Below, in pieces: positions 9,219-18,535 of a stretch of DNA of 64,000 nucleotides. The notes under the pieces were generated by a model. The model worked only from the letters and a program-made list of their open reading frames with translations. It had not been told where the DNA came from and did no database searches. The DNA is from Candidatus Sulfuricurvum sp. RIFRC-1 (lineage in GTDB: Bacteria > Campylobacterota > Campylobacteria > Campylobacterales > Sulfurimonadaceae). Every line of letters begins with the position of its first letter. The stretch's first letter is position 1. The position numbers and the translations under genes are program-made. The stretch lies in the NCBI RefSeq assembly GCF_000310245.1, contig NC_020505.1, positions 2,204,001 to 2,268,000 on the forward strand, read 5' to 3'.

Positions 9219-9915
9219 TAGAAGAGTCCTCTTTTCTACGCAAATATTTTCCGCGCAAATATTTGAAAATTGCGAAAAGAATGATACCGTAAAATATGAC
9301 TCTCAAAATATCGATGAAATTTTTACTGCCGCTACCCGCAGATGAACTTAAGGTGACATTGTGATGCGCCGCGATTTGCTCGGCAACATCGCTGTAACCG
9401 TTGAACATTGCCACCGAATATTTAGAGACAATTTCCGCACCTTTGGCTCGTTCTGCCAAAATCGGCAAAATTGTTCCACCCCGATTACTGATAAGTTCTG
9501 AAGCTTCACCAAAACTGCGTGCAAACATAACTGCACTTACAACCGAACCCATAAAAGTTGCGTTCGGACTTAAAACTTGAGCTTTGTTAAAATATTCGTA
9601 TAAAGAGACGGGACGCGCCAAAATATCCACTTTTTGCTTGAGCTCGATAAACGTCATAATCACAGCAGGCTCTTTGAGCTCAGTGGAGAGTTGTTTTTCG
9701 AAATCAGCAATGCTCTGATTTTCTTCCGTATCACGTACCATAACCAGATAGAGAGACACCCCTGTTTTGGCTTTGAGTTCCGCACCGATGGCATTAATTT
9801 GCTCAGAAAACTGAGGATTTTTGACAACATCATCTTTATATAAATATTCAGCATGAAGAGATAGTGAGAATAGAATTGTGAGGGTGAGGGCCGCTAGCCC
9901 TCGTGAGAGTAACAA
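9211..9915 (-). CDS. TPM-domain-like secreted membrane-anchored protein in cbb3 operon
   Basis: 234 aa: signal-like N terminus, an extracytoplasmic region with VSLYLVMVRDTEE and ADFEKQLSTELKEPAV, which resembles the TPM (thylakoid/phosphatase) fold seen in secreted proteins of unknown function, and a C-terminal helix (IDILRVIFYGIILFAIFKYL) followed by a basic tail. It sits between the 33-aa membrane peptide and fixH in the cbb3 operon, so a role in assembly or quality control of the oxidase is possible but inferred only from position. Confidence 0.6.
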   Translation of the reverse strand: MLLSRGLAALTLTILFSLSLHAEYLYKDDVVKNPQFSEQINAIGAELKAKTGVSLYLVMVRDTEENQSIADFEKQLSTELKEPAVIMTFIELKQKVDILARPVSLYEYFNKAQVLSPNATFMGSVVSAVMFARSFGEASELISNRGGTILPILAERAKGAEIVSKYSVAMFNGYSDVAEQIAAHHNVTLSSSAGSGSKNFIDILRVIFYGIILFAIFKYLRGKYLRRKEDSSNV

Positions 9916-9924
9916 AAGCTACCC

Positions 9925-10026
9925 TTAACCGACGTAAAGGTGATTTGGTGTTATAACCGCCCACAACGTTACCGCTGCAGAAACCACTAATGCGATTGTG
10001 ATGAGTTTATCCATGATACTTGCCAT
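9925..10026 (-). CDS. 33-residue single-helix membrane peptide in cbb3 operon
   Basis: Small open frame of 33 codons beginning MASIMDKL and ending HLYVG, with one hydrophobic helix of about 18 residues in between. An AAGGGG ribosome-binding sequence lies 6 bases before the ATG. It starts 10 bases after the DUF4006 stop and ends 9 bases before the TPM-like gene, so it fills a gap in an otherwise gapless operon. Single-helix peptides are known accessory subunits of cbb3 and other terminal oxidases; that role here is inference. Confidence 0.65.
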   Translation of the reverse strand: MASIMDKLITIALVVSAAVTLWAVITPNHLYVG

Positions 10027-10036
10027 ATTAAACCCC

Positions 10037-10243
10037 TTATTTTACATCAACACGATGTGCAGCGTTTTCGGTGCTGAACATCTTGATGTCTTTTTCATTT
10101 TCAACTTGGTAATAGTTCGCTGCACTGCCTTGTTGAACACCCAATCCCCATACGGTCAAACCGACGAGGATAGAGAGAAGCAATACAGTTGCGATTAACA
10201 TACCGGTAATACCGTCCAATGTAAAAATACCACGATTTTCCAT
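10037..10243 (-). CDS. DUF4006 family protein
   Basis: 68 aa, one transmembrane helix (GMLIATVLLLSILVGLTVWGL) and a short charged tail. DUF4006 proteins are found almost only in Campylobacterota cbb3 oxidase loci, immediately after ccoP, as here (11-base gap). Probably an accessory subunit or assembly factor; no motif gives a reaction. Confidence 0.8.
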   Translation of the reverse strand: MENRGIFTLDGITGMLIATVLLLSILVGLTVWGLGVQQGSAANYYQVENEKDIKMFSTENAAHRVDVK

Positions 10244-10254
10244 TATGACTCTCC

Positions 10255-11124
10255 TTATTTGCTAAGGCTGGTGACATACGCACCAAGCGCTTTTACTTGA
10301 GCTTCAGTCAAATTGTTGAATGCAGGCATTGCACCGATAGCACCTTTTTTACCATGTTTAAGAACATTGGCAACCAAAGTTGGATTGAACTCAGCAATGC
10401 TTGGTCCAACCATATCGACACCTTTACCATCAGCTCCGTGACAAGCAGCACATGTACCGGCAAATACGTCAGCACCTTCTGTGCCTTTCATTCCGCCAGC
10501 AACATATTTAGCTACCGCATCGATCTCTGCATCGGTAACCAAAGCGCCAGTATTGGCATTCATCAAACCATTACGATCCGGCATAGGCATTTCCATACCG
10601 AGAAGTTGGTTGTTTGAACCTTTGTTGATAACGTCTTTAATCGTTTTTTCTTCCAAACGTGCATTCAAGTTCGCCGCTTTACCGTCGATACCGTCTGCTT
10701 GAAGACCGTGACACGGTGCGCATTGTACGATGAAGATTGATCCACCCATCTCTTTGAGTGTCTCTTCATCCATATTAGCATGTTCCGCTTCGAATTTTGC
10801 ATCGTGCGCCGCTACAGCTTCATTGTATTCACCGATTTGTGAATACGCATTAACCGGATATCCCGCAAGGAAATACCAGATTGCCCAAATAGTGAGACCC
10901 AAGAAAATAACCGCCCATCCAAAAGGAAGTTCGTTTTTATATTCTCCGATTCCGTCCCAGTTTACAAATGATGTTACGATAACGAGTACAACTGCGCCTA
11001 ATACGGCGAGTTTATTAACCCAGTCACCTTCTCCACCCATACCGCCGGCCATTCCGACAGCGACATAGGTGAAGCCAAGCATTGCAATTACAACTATGAT
11101 AGCAGCAAGTACTGTCTTATTCAT
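10255..11124 (-). CDS. ccoP: cbb3-type cytochrome c oxidase diheme subunit CcoP
   Basis: 289 aa. Three N-terminal membrane helices are followed by two cytochrome c domains with heme-binding CAPCH near residue 135 and CAACH near residue 226, each with a distal Met in a later loop (GMEMPMPD; GAMPAFNN). CcoP passes electrons from soluble cytochrome c to CcoO. The extra N-terminal helix pair is usual for epsilonproteobacterial CcoP. It overlaps ccoQ by 8 bases. Confidence 0.95.
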   Translation of the reverse strand: MNKTVLAAIIVVIAMLGFTYVAVGMAGGMGGEGDWVNKLAVLGAVVLVIVTSFVNWDGIGEYKNELPFGWAVIFLGLTIWAIWYFLAGYPVNAYSQIGEYNEAVAAHDAKFEAEHANMDEETLKEMGGSIFIVQCAPCHGLQADGIDGKAANLNARLEEKTIKDVINKGSNNQLLGMEMPMPDRNGLMNANTGALVTDAEIDAVAKYVAGGMKGTEGADVFAGTCAACHGADGKGVDMVGPSIAEFNPTLVANVLKHGKKGAIGAMPAFNNLTEAQVKALGAYVTSLSK

Positions 11125-11338
11125 TTATGCCTCCTACTTTTTTATCATCGTTTTTTGAGATTTCTTCAATCGGCTGATCAGTAATCTCGTCATGGAGCGC
11201 GATATTGCCGTACTTTTCATAATCGCGCTTCCCTTTCCATTGCGAACTGTAGAGATGATAAATGTACGAGTACAACACCACCACTAAAAACGCAACGAAG
11301 AAAAAGTAAGCATACGCTTGAATCGTACCTATATCCAC
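11117..11338 (-). CDS. ccoQ: cbb3 oxidase small subunit CcoQ-like
   Basis: 73 aa, a single membrane helix (YAYFFFVAFLVVVLYSYIYHLY) then a hydrophilic, acidic tail. Its place between ccoO and ccoP and its topology identify it as the CcoQ/FixQ subunit, which stabilises the complex. It overlaps ccoP by 8 bases. Confidence 0.88.
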   Translation of the reverse strand: MDIGTIQAYAYFFFVAFLVVVLYSYIYHLYSSQWKGKRDYEKYGNIALHDEITDQPIEEISKNDDKKVGGINE

Positions 11339-11348
11339 GCTATCATCC

Positions 11349-12041
11349 TTATTTTAAACTGTTAAGATACGCGATCATCGCTACGATTTCAGGGATTTGA
11401 CCCGCTGCTACCGCATCTTTAACGTCTTGGTCTTTCATATCAGCTGCAATCACTTTAGCTTCTTCGAGTGCCGCTGTTTTTGCTTCATCCAAAGTTGCTG
11501 CCAATGCTACAGTAGCTTTTGTGCCATCTGCCATTGGGATTTCAGCGTTATAAGGTGTATTGAACACTTTGTTAACGGTTACTTGTTCTGCATACGCAGT
11601 ATCAATATCCGCAGTGTTTTTAAACATCCAGCGATATGCCGGCATGATAGAACCCGGAACAACTGCCGCAGGATCTTTCATGTGATTTTCGTGCCAGTCT
11701 GTTGTACGGTAGTTACCTACACGCATCAAGTCCGGACCAGTACGTTTTGAGCCCCAAAGGAATGGACGATCATACGCATATTCACCGCTCAAGCTGTAGT
11801 GACCGTAACGGTCAGTTTCAGATTTAAACGGACGAATCAATTGAGAGTGACATCCCATACAGTTGTTTTTAATATAAACATGACGACCAGCAAGTTCCAA
11901 CGTGCTGTAAGGTTTAGTCCCTACAACAGGCTGAGATGCTTGCGCAAAGTTTGGCAAAATCTCGATAAGACCTGCAAACGCGATTGTTAAGAACACCGCT
12001 ACCGCGAAAAAGAACGGGTGTTTTTCTAACCAGTGAAACAT
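11349..12041 (-). CDS. ccoO: cbb3 oxidase monoheme subunit CcoO
   Basis: 230 aa, one N-terminal membrane anchor then a periplasmic cytochrome c domain with CMGCH near residue 62 and a GSIMPAYRWM segment that supplies the axial Met. A variable Ala/Lys-rich stretch occupies residues 150-210. It is separated from ccoN by 14 bases with an AAGGAGG ribosome-binding site. It relays electrons from CcoP to CcoN. Confidence 0.95.
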   Translation of the reverse strand: MFHWLEKHPFFFAVAVFLTIAFAGLIEILPNFAQASQPVVGTKPYSTLELAGRHVYIKNNCMGCHSQLIRPFKSETDRYGHYSLSGEYAYDRPFLWGSKRTGPDLMRVGNYRTTDWHENHMKDPAAVVPGSIMPAYRWMFKNTADIDTAYAEQVTVNKVFNTPYNAEIPMADGTKATVALAATLDEAKTAALEEAKVIAADMKDQDVKDAVAAGQIPEIVAMIAYLNSLK

Positions 12042-12055
12042 TTTTCCCCTCCTTA

Positions 12056-13537
12056 TTAAGCGCCCATAGGCGATGCGTTTTGAAGTTCACTCTCTTCAAC
12101 ACGGCGAGAGCTTGTCATTGTTTTGTACATATTATACGCGAACAAGAACATACCTACGAGGTACAAAGTACCACCAACAGCACGGATAGTATAGTATGGG
12201 TGCAATACCGTTACAGTATCGATAAATGAGTAAGCCAAGTTACCGAATTCATCGTGCGCACGCCACATCATACCTTGAGTAATACCTGCAATCCACATAG
12301 ATGTGAAATACAAAACAACCCCAAGAGTTTGAACCCAGAATTGAGTATTCATCAACGATTTAGAATAAATCTCACGCTTGAATACACGTGGAGCCATATG
12401 GAAAAGTGCAGCCATAATCATGAACGCAACCCATCCAAGTGTACCATCATGTACGTGACCAACGATCCAGTCTGTAAAGTGAGCCAAAGCATTAACTGAT
12501 TTGATCGCTTGAATAGGACCTTCAAGTGTAGAGAACATATAGAATGTAGACGCAAGGATCATAAATTTGATCAATGGGCTAGATGCTACTTGCTGCCATT
12601 CACCCTTCATCGTAAGGAGCATATTGATCGCAGAACCCCATGATGGGAGAATCAATACAACTGAGAACACAGAACCCATGGTTTGCATCCAATCCGGTAC
12701 GGTAGAATAGATCAAGTGGTGTCCGCCTGCCCAAAGGTAAACAAACATCAATCCCCAGAAAGCAAGCAATGAAAGTTTATAAGAATAAACCGCTTGACCT
12801 GATTCTTTTGGAAGGAAGTAATAGATCATTGCAACGATAGGTACAGTAAATCCGAACGCAACCGCGTTGTGTCCATACCACCATTGTACCAACGCATCAT
12901 TTGTACCTGAATACATTGAAACAGAGTGATACCAGTTGCCGATTCCGCCAGATGCGAAATACGTTGGAATTTCCATGTTGTTGAAAAGATACAACATAGC
13001 GATTCCGAGGAATGTTGCAATGTAATACCAAATAGAGATATAAAGTGATTTTTCACGACGGATACCGATCAAACCAAAAATTGACATACCCCAAATAACC
13101 CATACCACGACAACCGCGATATCAATCGGCCATTCAAAATCTGCATACTCTTTACCGGTTGAAATACCAAGTAATAATGTACCGACTACTGCAACAACAA
13201 CCAATAAATAGATGAAGAAATGCAATTTAGCAAGTACCATCAAAAACTTTGATTCAGCCATAGATACTTTTAGAACACGTTGTCCTACATAGTACCAAGT
13301 AGCCCAGATACCGCTAAGGGTAAAACCAAAGATAACTGAGTCAGTATGCAACGGACGAAGACGACTAAAGTTGGTATACTCAGCCAATCCCTCTCCCGCC
13401 ATCAAATTCACACCCGGAAACGCCATTTGCCACGCTAAAATAACGCCGACAAGCATCCCGACAATACCGAGAACAACAGTTGTAAGCATAAACCACTTTG
13501 CAACCGTGTAATCATACTCCAATGGACGATTCTCCAT
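12056..13537 (-). CDS. ccoN: cbb3-type cytochrome c oxidase catalytic subunit CcoN
   Basis: 493 aa, about 12 membrane helices. Heme and copper ligands are visible: RPLHTDSVIFGF (low-spin heme His), WWYGHNAVAFGFT (CuB His and nearby Tyr), AGGHHLIYSTVPDW (two CuB His) and IVGHVHDGTLGW (heme b3 and heme b His). It is the proton-pumping oxygen-reducing subunit of a high-affinity respiratory oxidase. The start has a perfect AAGGAGG site 6-7 bases upstream. First gene of the operon ccoN-O-Q-P-DUF4006-peptide-TPM-fixH. Confidence 0.98.
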   Translation of the reverse strand: MENRPLEYDYTVAKWFMLTTVVLGIVGMLVGVILAWQMAFPGVNLMAGEGLAEYTNFSRLRPLHTDSVIFGFTLSGIWATWYYVGQRVLKVSMAESKFLMVLAKLHFFIYLLVVVAVVGTLLLGISTGKEYADFEWPIDIAVVVVWVIWGMSIFGLIGIRREKSLYISIWYYIATFLGIAMLYLFNNMEIPTYFASGGIGNWYHSVSMYSGTNDALVQWWYGHNAVAFGFTVPIVAMIYYFLPKESGQAVYSYKLSLLAFWGLMFVYLWAGGHHLIYSTVPDWMQTMGSVFSVVLILPSWGSAINMLLTMKGEWQQVASSPLIKFMILASTFYMFSTLEGPIQAIKSVNALAHFTDWIVGHVHDGTLGWVAFMIMAALFHMAPRVFKREIYSKSLMNTQFWVQTLGVVLYFTSMWIAGITQGMMWRAHDEFGNLAYSFIDTVTVLHPYYTIRAVGGTLYLVGMFLFAYNMYKTMTSSRRVEESELQNASPMGA

Positions 13538-13576
13538 TTACGACCTCCTTAAAGATTCAAAGCATAAGAGCCTATT

Positions 13577-13620
13577 AGGGCACCTCTAAGAGTTGAAGTT
13601 CCAACTTTTAGAGATGCCCT
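13577..13620. mobile_element. Micro-MITE-like palindrome in ccoN leader
   Basis: Arms AGGGCACCTCTAAGAGTTG and CAACTTTTAGAGATGCCCT differ at two positions around a 6-base loop. GGGCACCTCTAA resembles terminal inverted repeats of IS5-family elements as I remember them, and the palindrome is flanked on both sides by TTA, which would fit a 3-base TNA target duplication. No transposase is present. An alternative is an ordinary structured 5' leader. Confidence 0.4.
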
Positions 13621-13795
13621 TAACACTTTTGTAACAAAAGTAGGCTATTAGACGCTCTAATGATAGCAATCAGAGTATTTGAAGAATCTTAAATTATTAA
13701 ATATTTTTCACAGTATTGGAACTTAACAATAAATTTAAGTTTATTTACAGAATTAGGGGTAGAAAAGTAACACTTGGAGGTTTTATTACCGTCAT

Positions 13796-13818
13796 ATCAG
13801 GAGATTTTATCCCCTGAT
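13796..13818 (-). terminator. Hairpin just past carA stop
   Basis: On the minus strand ATCAGGGGAT and ATCTCCTGAT pair, with one G-U, around a 3-base loop, starting 7 bases after the carA stop. It lacks a U-tract, so it is either a factor-dependent terminator or a 3' stabilising hairpin. Confidence 0.5.
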
Positions 13819-13824
13819 CTCCAG

Positions 13825-14952
13825 TTAACGTTGAAGAAGTTGAAGAAATTCGCTGAAAATGTAACGGCTCTCTTTAGGTCCCGGACTTGATTCAGGGTGG
13901 TGTTGTACCGAGAAAACATGACCGCTATTATAGCGTAGCCCTTCGATGGTATTATCGAATAAATTTACATGGGTAACTGTCGCGATTTCACGGACAGACT
14001 CGGGTACATTATAGTTATGGTTTTGAGCCGTAATCTCTACCATCCCCGTTTGAATATTTTTGACCGGATGATTTCCGCCGTGATGACCGAATTTCAGTTT
14101 ATGGGTATCGTATCCATGTGCAATACTGAGGAGTTGATGCCCCAAACAGATTCCAAACAATGGGATTTTGCGCTCAATCAGTTTTTTAATCTCTTCTTGT
14201 TCACGCTTCAATACCAATGGATCTCCCGGACCGTTCGAGAGGAATACACCGTCGATCTCTTTTGCGTCATAACGTCCAATCAACTCATCCGCACTAAAGG
14301 TGTTCGGCAATACTTCTACTTCCAATCCCGCTTCAGTGAGTTCATTAAGGATATTGCGTTTAACCCCAAAATCGATTGCAGCAATACGTGCTTTAGCAGC
14401 AGGAGCCTCATTATAACGGAAGTTAAACGGATCATAAATGCCGTTGCGATGAGTATAGGCGGTTTTCGTACTCACTTCTTCGATGTAATTGATCTCTTCG
14501 ATTCGAGGTGAACTCTCTAACATTTTTTTGAGTTCATCTTTATCCGAAACCTTCGTCGAGGCGATCATCATCATCGCCCCTTCGCTACGGAGCATTTTAG
14601 TGATATAGCGGGTATCGATATCCGTTATCCCGATAATCCCGTGTTTTTCCAAAAAGGTATGCAATGCTTCCTCTGCACGAAACGAAGAATAATCGCGTTG
14701 GTATTGACGAACAATAATCCCTTTACAGTGAGCACGAGAACTTTCCATGTCTTCACTGTTAACTCCCACATTCCCGATTTCCGGCATGGTAAAGGTAACA
14801 AACTGACCTGCATACGAAGGGTCAGTGATAATCTCTTGGTATCCGCTCATCGACGTATTGAAAACGATTTCCCCGACAGCAGTAGTGTCTGCACCAAAAC
14901 TTTTGGCACTGAGATAGGTGCCGTTTTCGAGATAAATCCAAACATCACGCAT
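13825..14952 (-). CDS. carA: Carbamoyl-phosphate synthase small subunit
   Basis: 375 aa. The N-terminal half is the CPSase small-chain domain (NGPGDP, TSMSGYQEI), and the C-terminal half is a class I glutaminase with nucleophile motif GICLGHQLL near residue 265 and catalytic HHPESSPG near residue 353. It releases ammonia from glutamine for carbamoyl phosphate, feeding pyrimidine and arginine synthesis. The start overlaps the DUF507 stop by one base (TAATG). The gene looks complete, unlike its upstream neighbour. Confidence 0.97.
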   Translation of the reverse strand: MRDVWIYLENGTYLSAKSFGADTTAVGEIVFNTSMSGYQEIITDPSYAGQFVTFTMPEIGNVGVNSEDMESSRAHCKGIIVRQYQRDYSSFRAEEALHTFLEKHGIIGITDIDTRYITKMLRSEGAMMMIASTKVSDKDELKKMLESSPRIEEINYIEEVSTKTAYTHRNGIYDPFNFRYNEAPAAKARIAAIDFGVKRNILNELTEAGLEVEVLPNTFSADELIGRYDAKEIDGVFLSNGPGDPLVLKREQEEIKKLIERKIPLFGICLGHQLLSIAHGYDTHKLKFGHHGGNHPVKNIQTGMVEITAQNHNYNVPESVREIATVTHVNLFDNTIEGLRYNSGHVFSVQHHPESSPGPKESRYIFSEFLQLLQR

Positions 14953-15443
14953 TATGCCATCCCCCGTCTAACCAATTCATCTTTATAGAGTTTTTCATAC
15001 ACGATCTCGTATTCATCCGTACCTGGAATCAAATTGCGTTTGTAACTTTTGATCTTTTCATAAACAGCTGATTCAATTTCGCTGGAGTCGGCGATTGATC
15101 CGGTGATTGCATCGAAAATAATATTTTTAATACGGTTTTCACTCACATCGTAATTAATCAAATCTTCTTCGTAGAGTACATCGAGAATCTGGTGAGCAAT
15201 ATCCGAATAACGATCTTCATACGCATCGGCGAGATAGAAATCGATCTGCTCTTCATTGGCATTGACGATCTCTTTTACTTTTTCTTCTAAAGCCATCTCT
15301 TTTTTAATGTTAGTGCTCAAGATGGTCTCGGCCTCTTTGGCGGTAGTCTCAAGCCCTTTGGTCATGGTAACCAAACCGCTGCGGCTAAGATCGACAGCGA
15401 TTCGCGTCGCGATATGGGGTACGTGTGTCAGTGAAACCTTCAT
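14952..15443 (-). CDS. DUF507 family protein, missing about 20 internal residues
   Basis: 163 aa; relatives are about 183 aa and, as in other Campylobacterota, sit next to carA. N- and C-terminal parts match the family (EMALEEKVKEIV, ENRIKNIIFDAI, YKRNLIPGTDEYE). After FYLADA the protein jumps directly to YEDRYSDIAH; the conserved middle helix of the form RQLFWMIKKKLA...N is absent. The junction is near 15221/15222 and belongs to the series of 60-base losses described in the findings, so this is probably a defective copy of the record rather than the natural protein. Function of DUF507 unknown. Confidence 0.8.
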   Translation of the reverse strand: MKVSLTHVPHIATRIAVDLSRSGLVTMTKGLETTAKEAETILSTNIKKEMALEEKVKEIVNANEEQIDFYLADAYEDRYSDIAHQILDVLYEEDLINYDVSENRIKNIIFDAITGSIADSSEIESAVYEKIKSYKRNLIPGTDEYEIVYEKLYKDELVRRGMA

Positions 15444-15515
15444 TGCCAGCCCTGAGTGAAATTTTTTGCATTTTACCCTAAAATACCTCTCAAATCGCTT
15501 AGAGGAAATGGAGGA

Positions 15516-16043
15516 TTATTTAGGTGGTTGAGGTAGTTTTCGCATTTTGTCCGTAATTTCCGACCCTTTTTTCGGGTTCATTTTGCCTAAAATCTGTCCG
15601 ACAACTTTAGAGTTAAGGGTAATCAATATTTCTGATGCCTCTGAAGAGGGCATCTCGGAGAGGATTTGCGCTGCAGCTGCCGGCTTCATTTTTAAAAATG
15701 CTTGAGAGACTTTATCCGATTTGAGTTGTTTCATTTCGTCTAAAACTTTTTTATTTTCCTCTACCATTTTTTTAATTGATGCTTCTTTGGCTTTGATCTC
15801 GGCCAATTTTTGATCGACTTTGGTATCTTTGCCTTGTACCATCGCCTCTTTTTTACGGAGAAGCTCCTCGGTTGCACGTTTAAGGGAATCAAGTGATTGC
15901 TTCTGTTCATCAATACGTTCAAGTTCTACCAATAACTCGTTTTTGCGATCTTCAAAAATCTTCGTACATTCATACGATTTCGTTGCCGGTGCACCCAAAA
16001 GCAATGTTATACTGAAAAGCGTTATTCCCCATATTATTTTCAT
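15516..16043 (-). CDS. motE: MotE-like flagellar motor chaperone
   Basis: 175 aa: signal-like N terminus, a long coiled coil (about residues 30-105) and a C-terminal MgtE-N-like domain with KMKPAAAAQIL and GQILGKMNPKKGSEI. This is the MotE pattern; in epsilonproteobacteria MotE is a periplasmic chaperone of the MotC scaffold around the flagellar motor. The start overlaps the fliJ stop by 4 bases, supporting a flagellar role. Confidence 0.75.
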   Translation of the reverse strand: MKIIWGITLFSITLLLGAPATKSYECTKIFEDRKNELLVELERIDEQKQSLDSLKRATEELLRKKEAMVQGKDTKVDQKLAEIKAKEASIKKMVEENKKVLDEMKQLKSDKVSQAFLKMKPAAAAQILSEMPSSEASEILITLNSKVVGQILGKMNPKKGSEITDKMRKLPQPPK

Positions 16044-16462
16044 AAAATCTCTCTTTTATAGGTCATTGTCCCAATCTCATCAAGCATTTTAGCCTCTTGA
16101 TCTTTAAGAAGTTTGAGTTGTCCATTCATCTCTTGAACTTCCAAATATTTAAATTTTTCAAAATCGACCATAGCCTCTTTAAAACGATCTCTCATTTGTA
16201 TTTGACGCTTCTGTGCTGTTTGCAATGTTTGCTGAGCTTCTTCAATACTTTGATGTTGCGCATGAATCATAGCCGTTGCTTGGGTGAACTCTCCTACGGA
16301 GCCTTTTGTAGGCAATGTCATGAGCGAAAGCTCTTCGTAGGCTCGATTAAGTTTGTCTGAGGCAGAAGAGAGTGCGTTATTCGCACCGATAAGAGCACGT
16401 TCGGCATTATCAAGACTCTTCTTTTTGAGTTTGACTAAAGGCGCATAACGCGACTTGCCCAT
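16040..16462 (-). CDS. fliJ: FliJ-like flagellar export protein
   Basis: 140 aa, almost entirely one alpha-helical coiled coil, starting with a short basic segment (KSRYAPLVKLKKK). Length, helical pattern and pairing with MotE fit FliJ, the stalk that links the FliI ATPase ring to the flagellar export gate. Sequence motifs in FliJ are weak, so the call rests on shape and context. It lies 17 bases past purA. Confidence 0.72.
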   Translation of the reverse strand: MGKSRYAPLVKLKKKSLDNAERALIGANNALSSASDKLNRAYEELSLMTLPTKGSVGEFTQATAMIHAQHQSIEEAQQTLQTAQKRQIQMRDRFKEAMVDFEKFKYLEVQEMNGQLKLLKDQEAKMLDEIGTMTYKREIL

Positions 16463-16479
16463 ACGTGCTCCTTGAAGTA

Positions 16480-17685
<1,206 letters not shown>

Positions 17686-18531
17686 TTATTGGTGTAATGC
17701 GTCGATCAACGCATCGGTATAAATGGCGAATCCGACGGAAACCGTCTCGTCGCTTTTGTAGCGTCCGCCCATAGCGTACATTTCATTTCCTTCGATCACG
17801 CGGAAAAAAAGCTCGTCATAATAAAGCATTTTAGCGTAATAAAGGGGAGCGATAACTACATTAGGATATTCCAGCCCCTCACACAGCTCTTTGATTTTCA
17901 GGAGTTCCGGTTTGATCGCATCGGGTACGATTGCCGCAACTGCATCGATCTCATCGGCATGCTGCATGTAGACCAATCGAGTCAACCAGTCGATTTTGAG
18001 AGCTAGAAATTTTTCGATGTTTACATGACGGAAATCGTCCAACGTCAGATCCAACATCTCGCTGAGAATTCGAGGAATATTGATATTGGATATTTGCAAT
18101 AACGGCGAAAATTCCAAAACATTGAGAATCCGTGTCGCTTGGGTGAGCGCTACCGAAAGGTTCGGCTCATCGATAATCTCAACCCCGATTTGATACTGCT
18201 CATCCGCAGGATAACGGTAAACCGGCTGGATATAGAACCATTTTTTGTGTTCCGTATTGCCGCCGAGACGTTTGTTAAGTATACGTACCACATCGATCGT
18301 CGAATCGGCACGAAGGCTGATCGGATGGTTTTCACTGTCGTTAACACGGATAAGCTCACGCTGATCGCAGACACTCATGTGCTGGTGGTACGAAAAGAGC
18401 GGTGTTAATATCTCTTCAAATCCGGCATCGCTCAACAGGGTGCTTGCTTTGGCTTCTATGATTCGCTTGGTCTTCGCCGTTCCGGCAAAGTAGAGCTTGG
18501 ACCCTTCAGGAATTTCGTGTTCAAATACCAT
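17686..18531 (-). CDS. hisZ: HisZ-like ATP phosphoribosyltransferase regulatory subunit
   Basis: 281 aa with a class II aminoacyl-tRNA-synthetase-like fold related to HisRS: FEHEIPEGSKLYF at the start, ISLRADSTIDVVR (motif 2 type), KWFYIQPVYRYP, and YAMGGRYKSDE near the C terminus. HisZ proteins lack aminoacylation activity and regulate a short HisG in histidine synthesis; hisG is not in this window. The frame is open 78 bases further upstream, but I choose the ATG at 18531 because it matches the family N terminus and leaves a 4-base gap from the preceding gene. Confidence 0.8.
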   Translation of the reverse strand: MVFEHEIPEGSKLYFAGTAKTKRIIEAKASTLLSDAGFEEILTPLFSYHQHMSVCDQRELIRVNDSENHPISLRADSTIDVVRILNKRLGGNTEHKKWFYIQPVYRYPADEQYQIGVEIIDEPNLSVALTQATRILNVLEFSPLLQISNINIPRILSEMLDLTLDDFRHVNIEKFLALKIDWLTRLVYMQHADEIDAVAAIVPDAIKPELLKIKELCEGLEYPNVVIAPLYYAKMLYYDELFFRVIEGNEMYAMGGRYKSDETVSVGFAIYTDALIDALHQ

Positions 18532-18535
18532 AATA

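Larger units (their letters stand above)
13538..13824. other. ccoN leader and carA 3' region
   Basis: Roughly 290 bases with no gene. It contains a hairpin just past the carA stop (13796-13818), a 44-base palindrome (13577-13620), a short perfect hairpin ACTTTTG/CAAAAGT (13625-13641) and AGCCTA/TAGGCT arms that enclose both of the last two. The transcript leader of the oxidase operon is therefore likely to be strongly folded. I see no unambiguous FNR-type or sigma box. Confidence 0.6.

Noticed and set aside
15516-16462. MotE and FliJ shortened by the 60-base losses
   Set aside because: Both have continuous motifs and usual lengths; no gap could be supported by eye.
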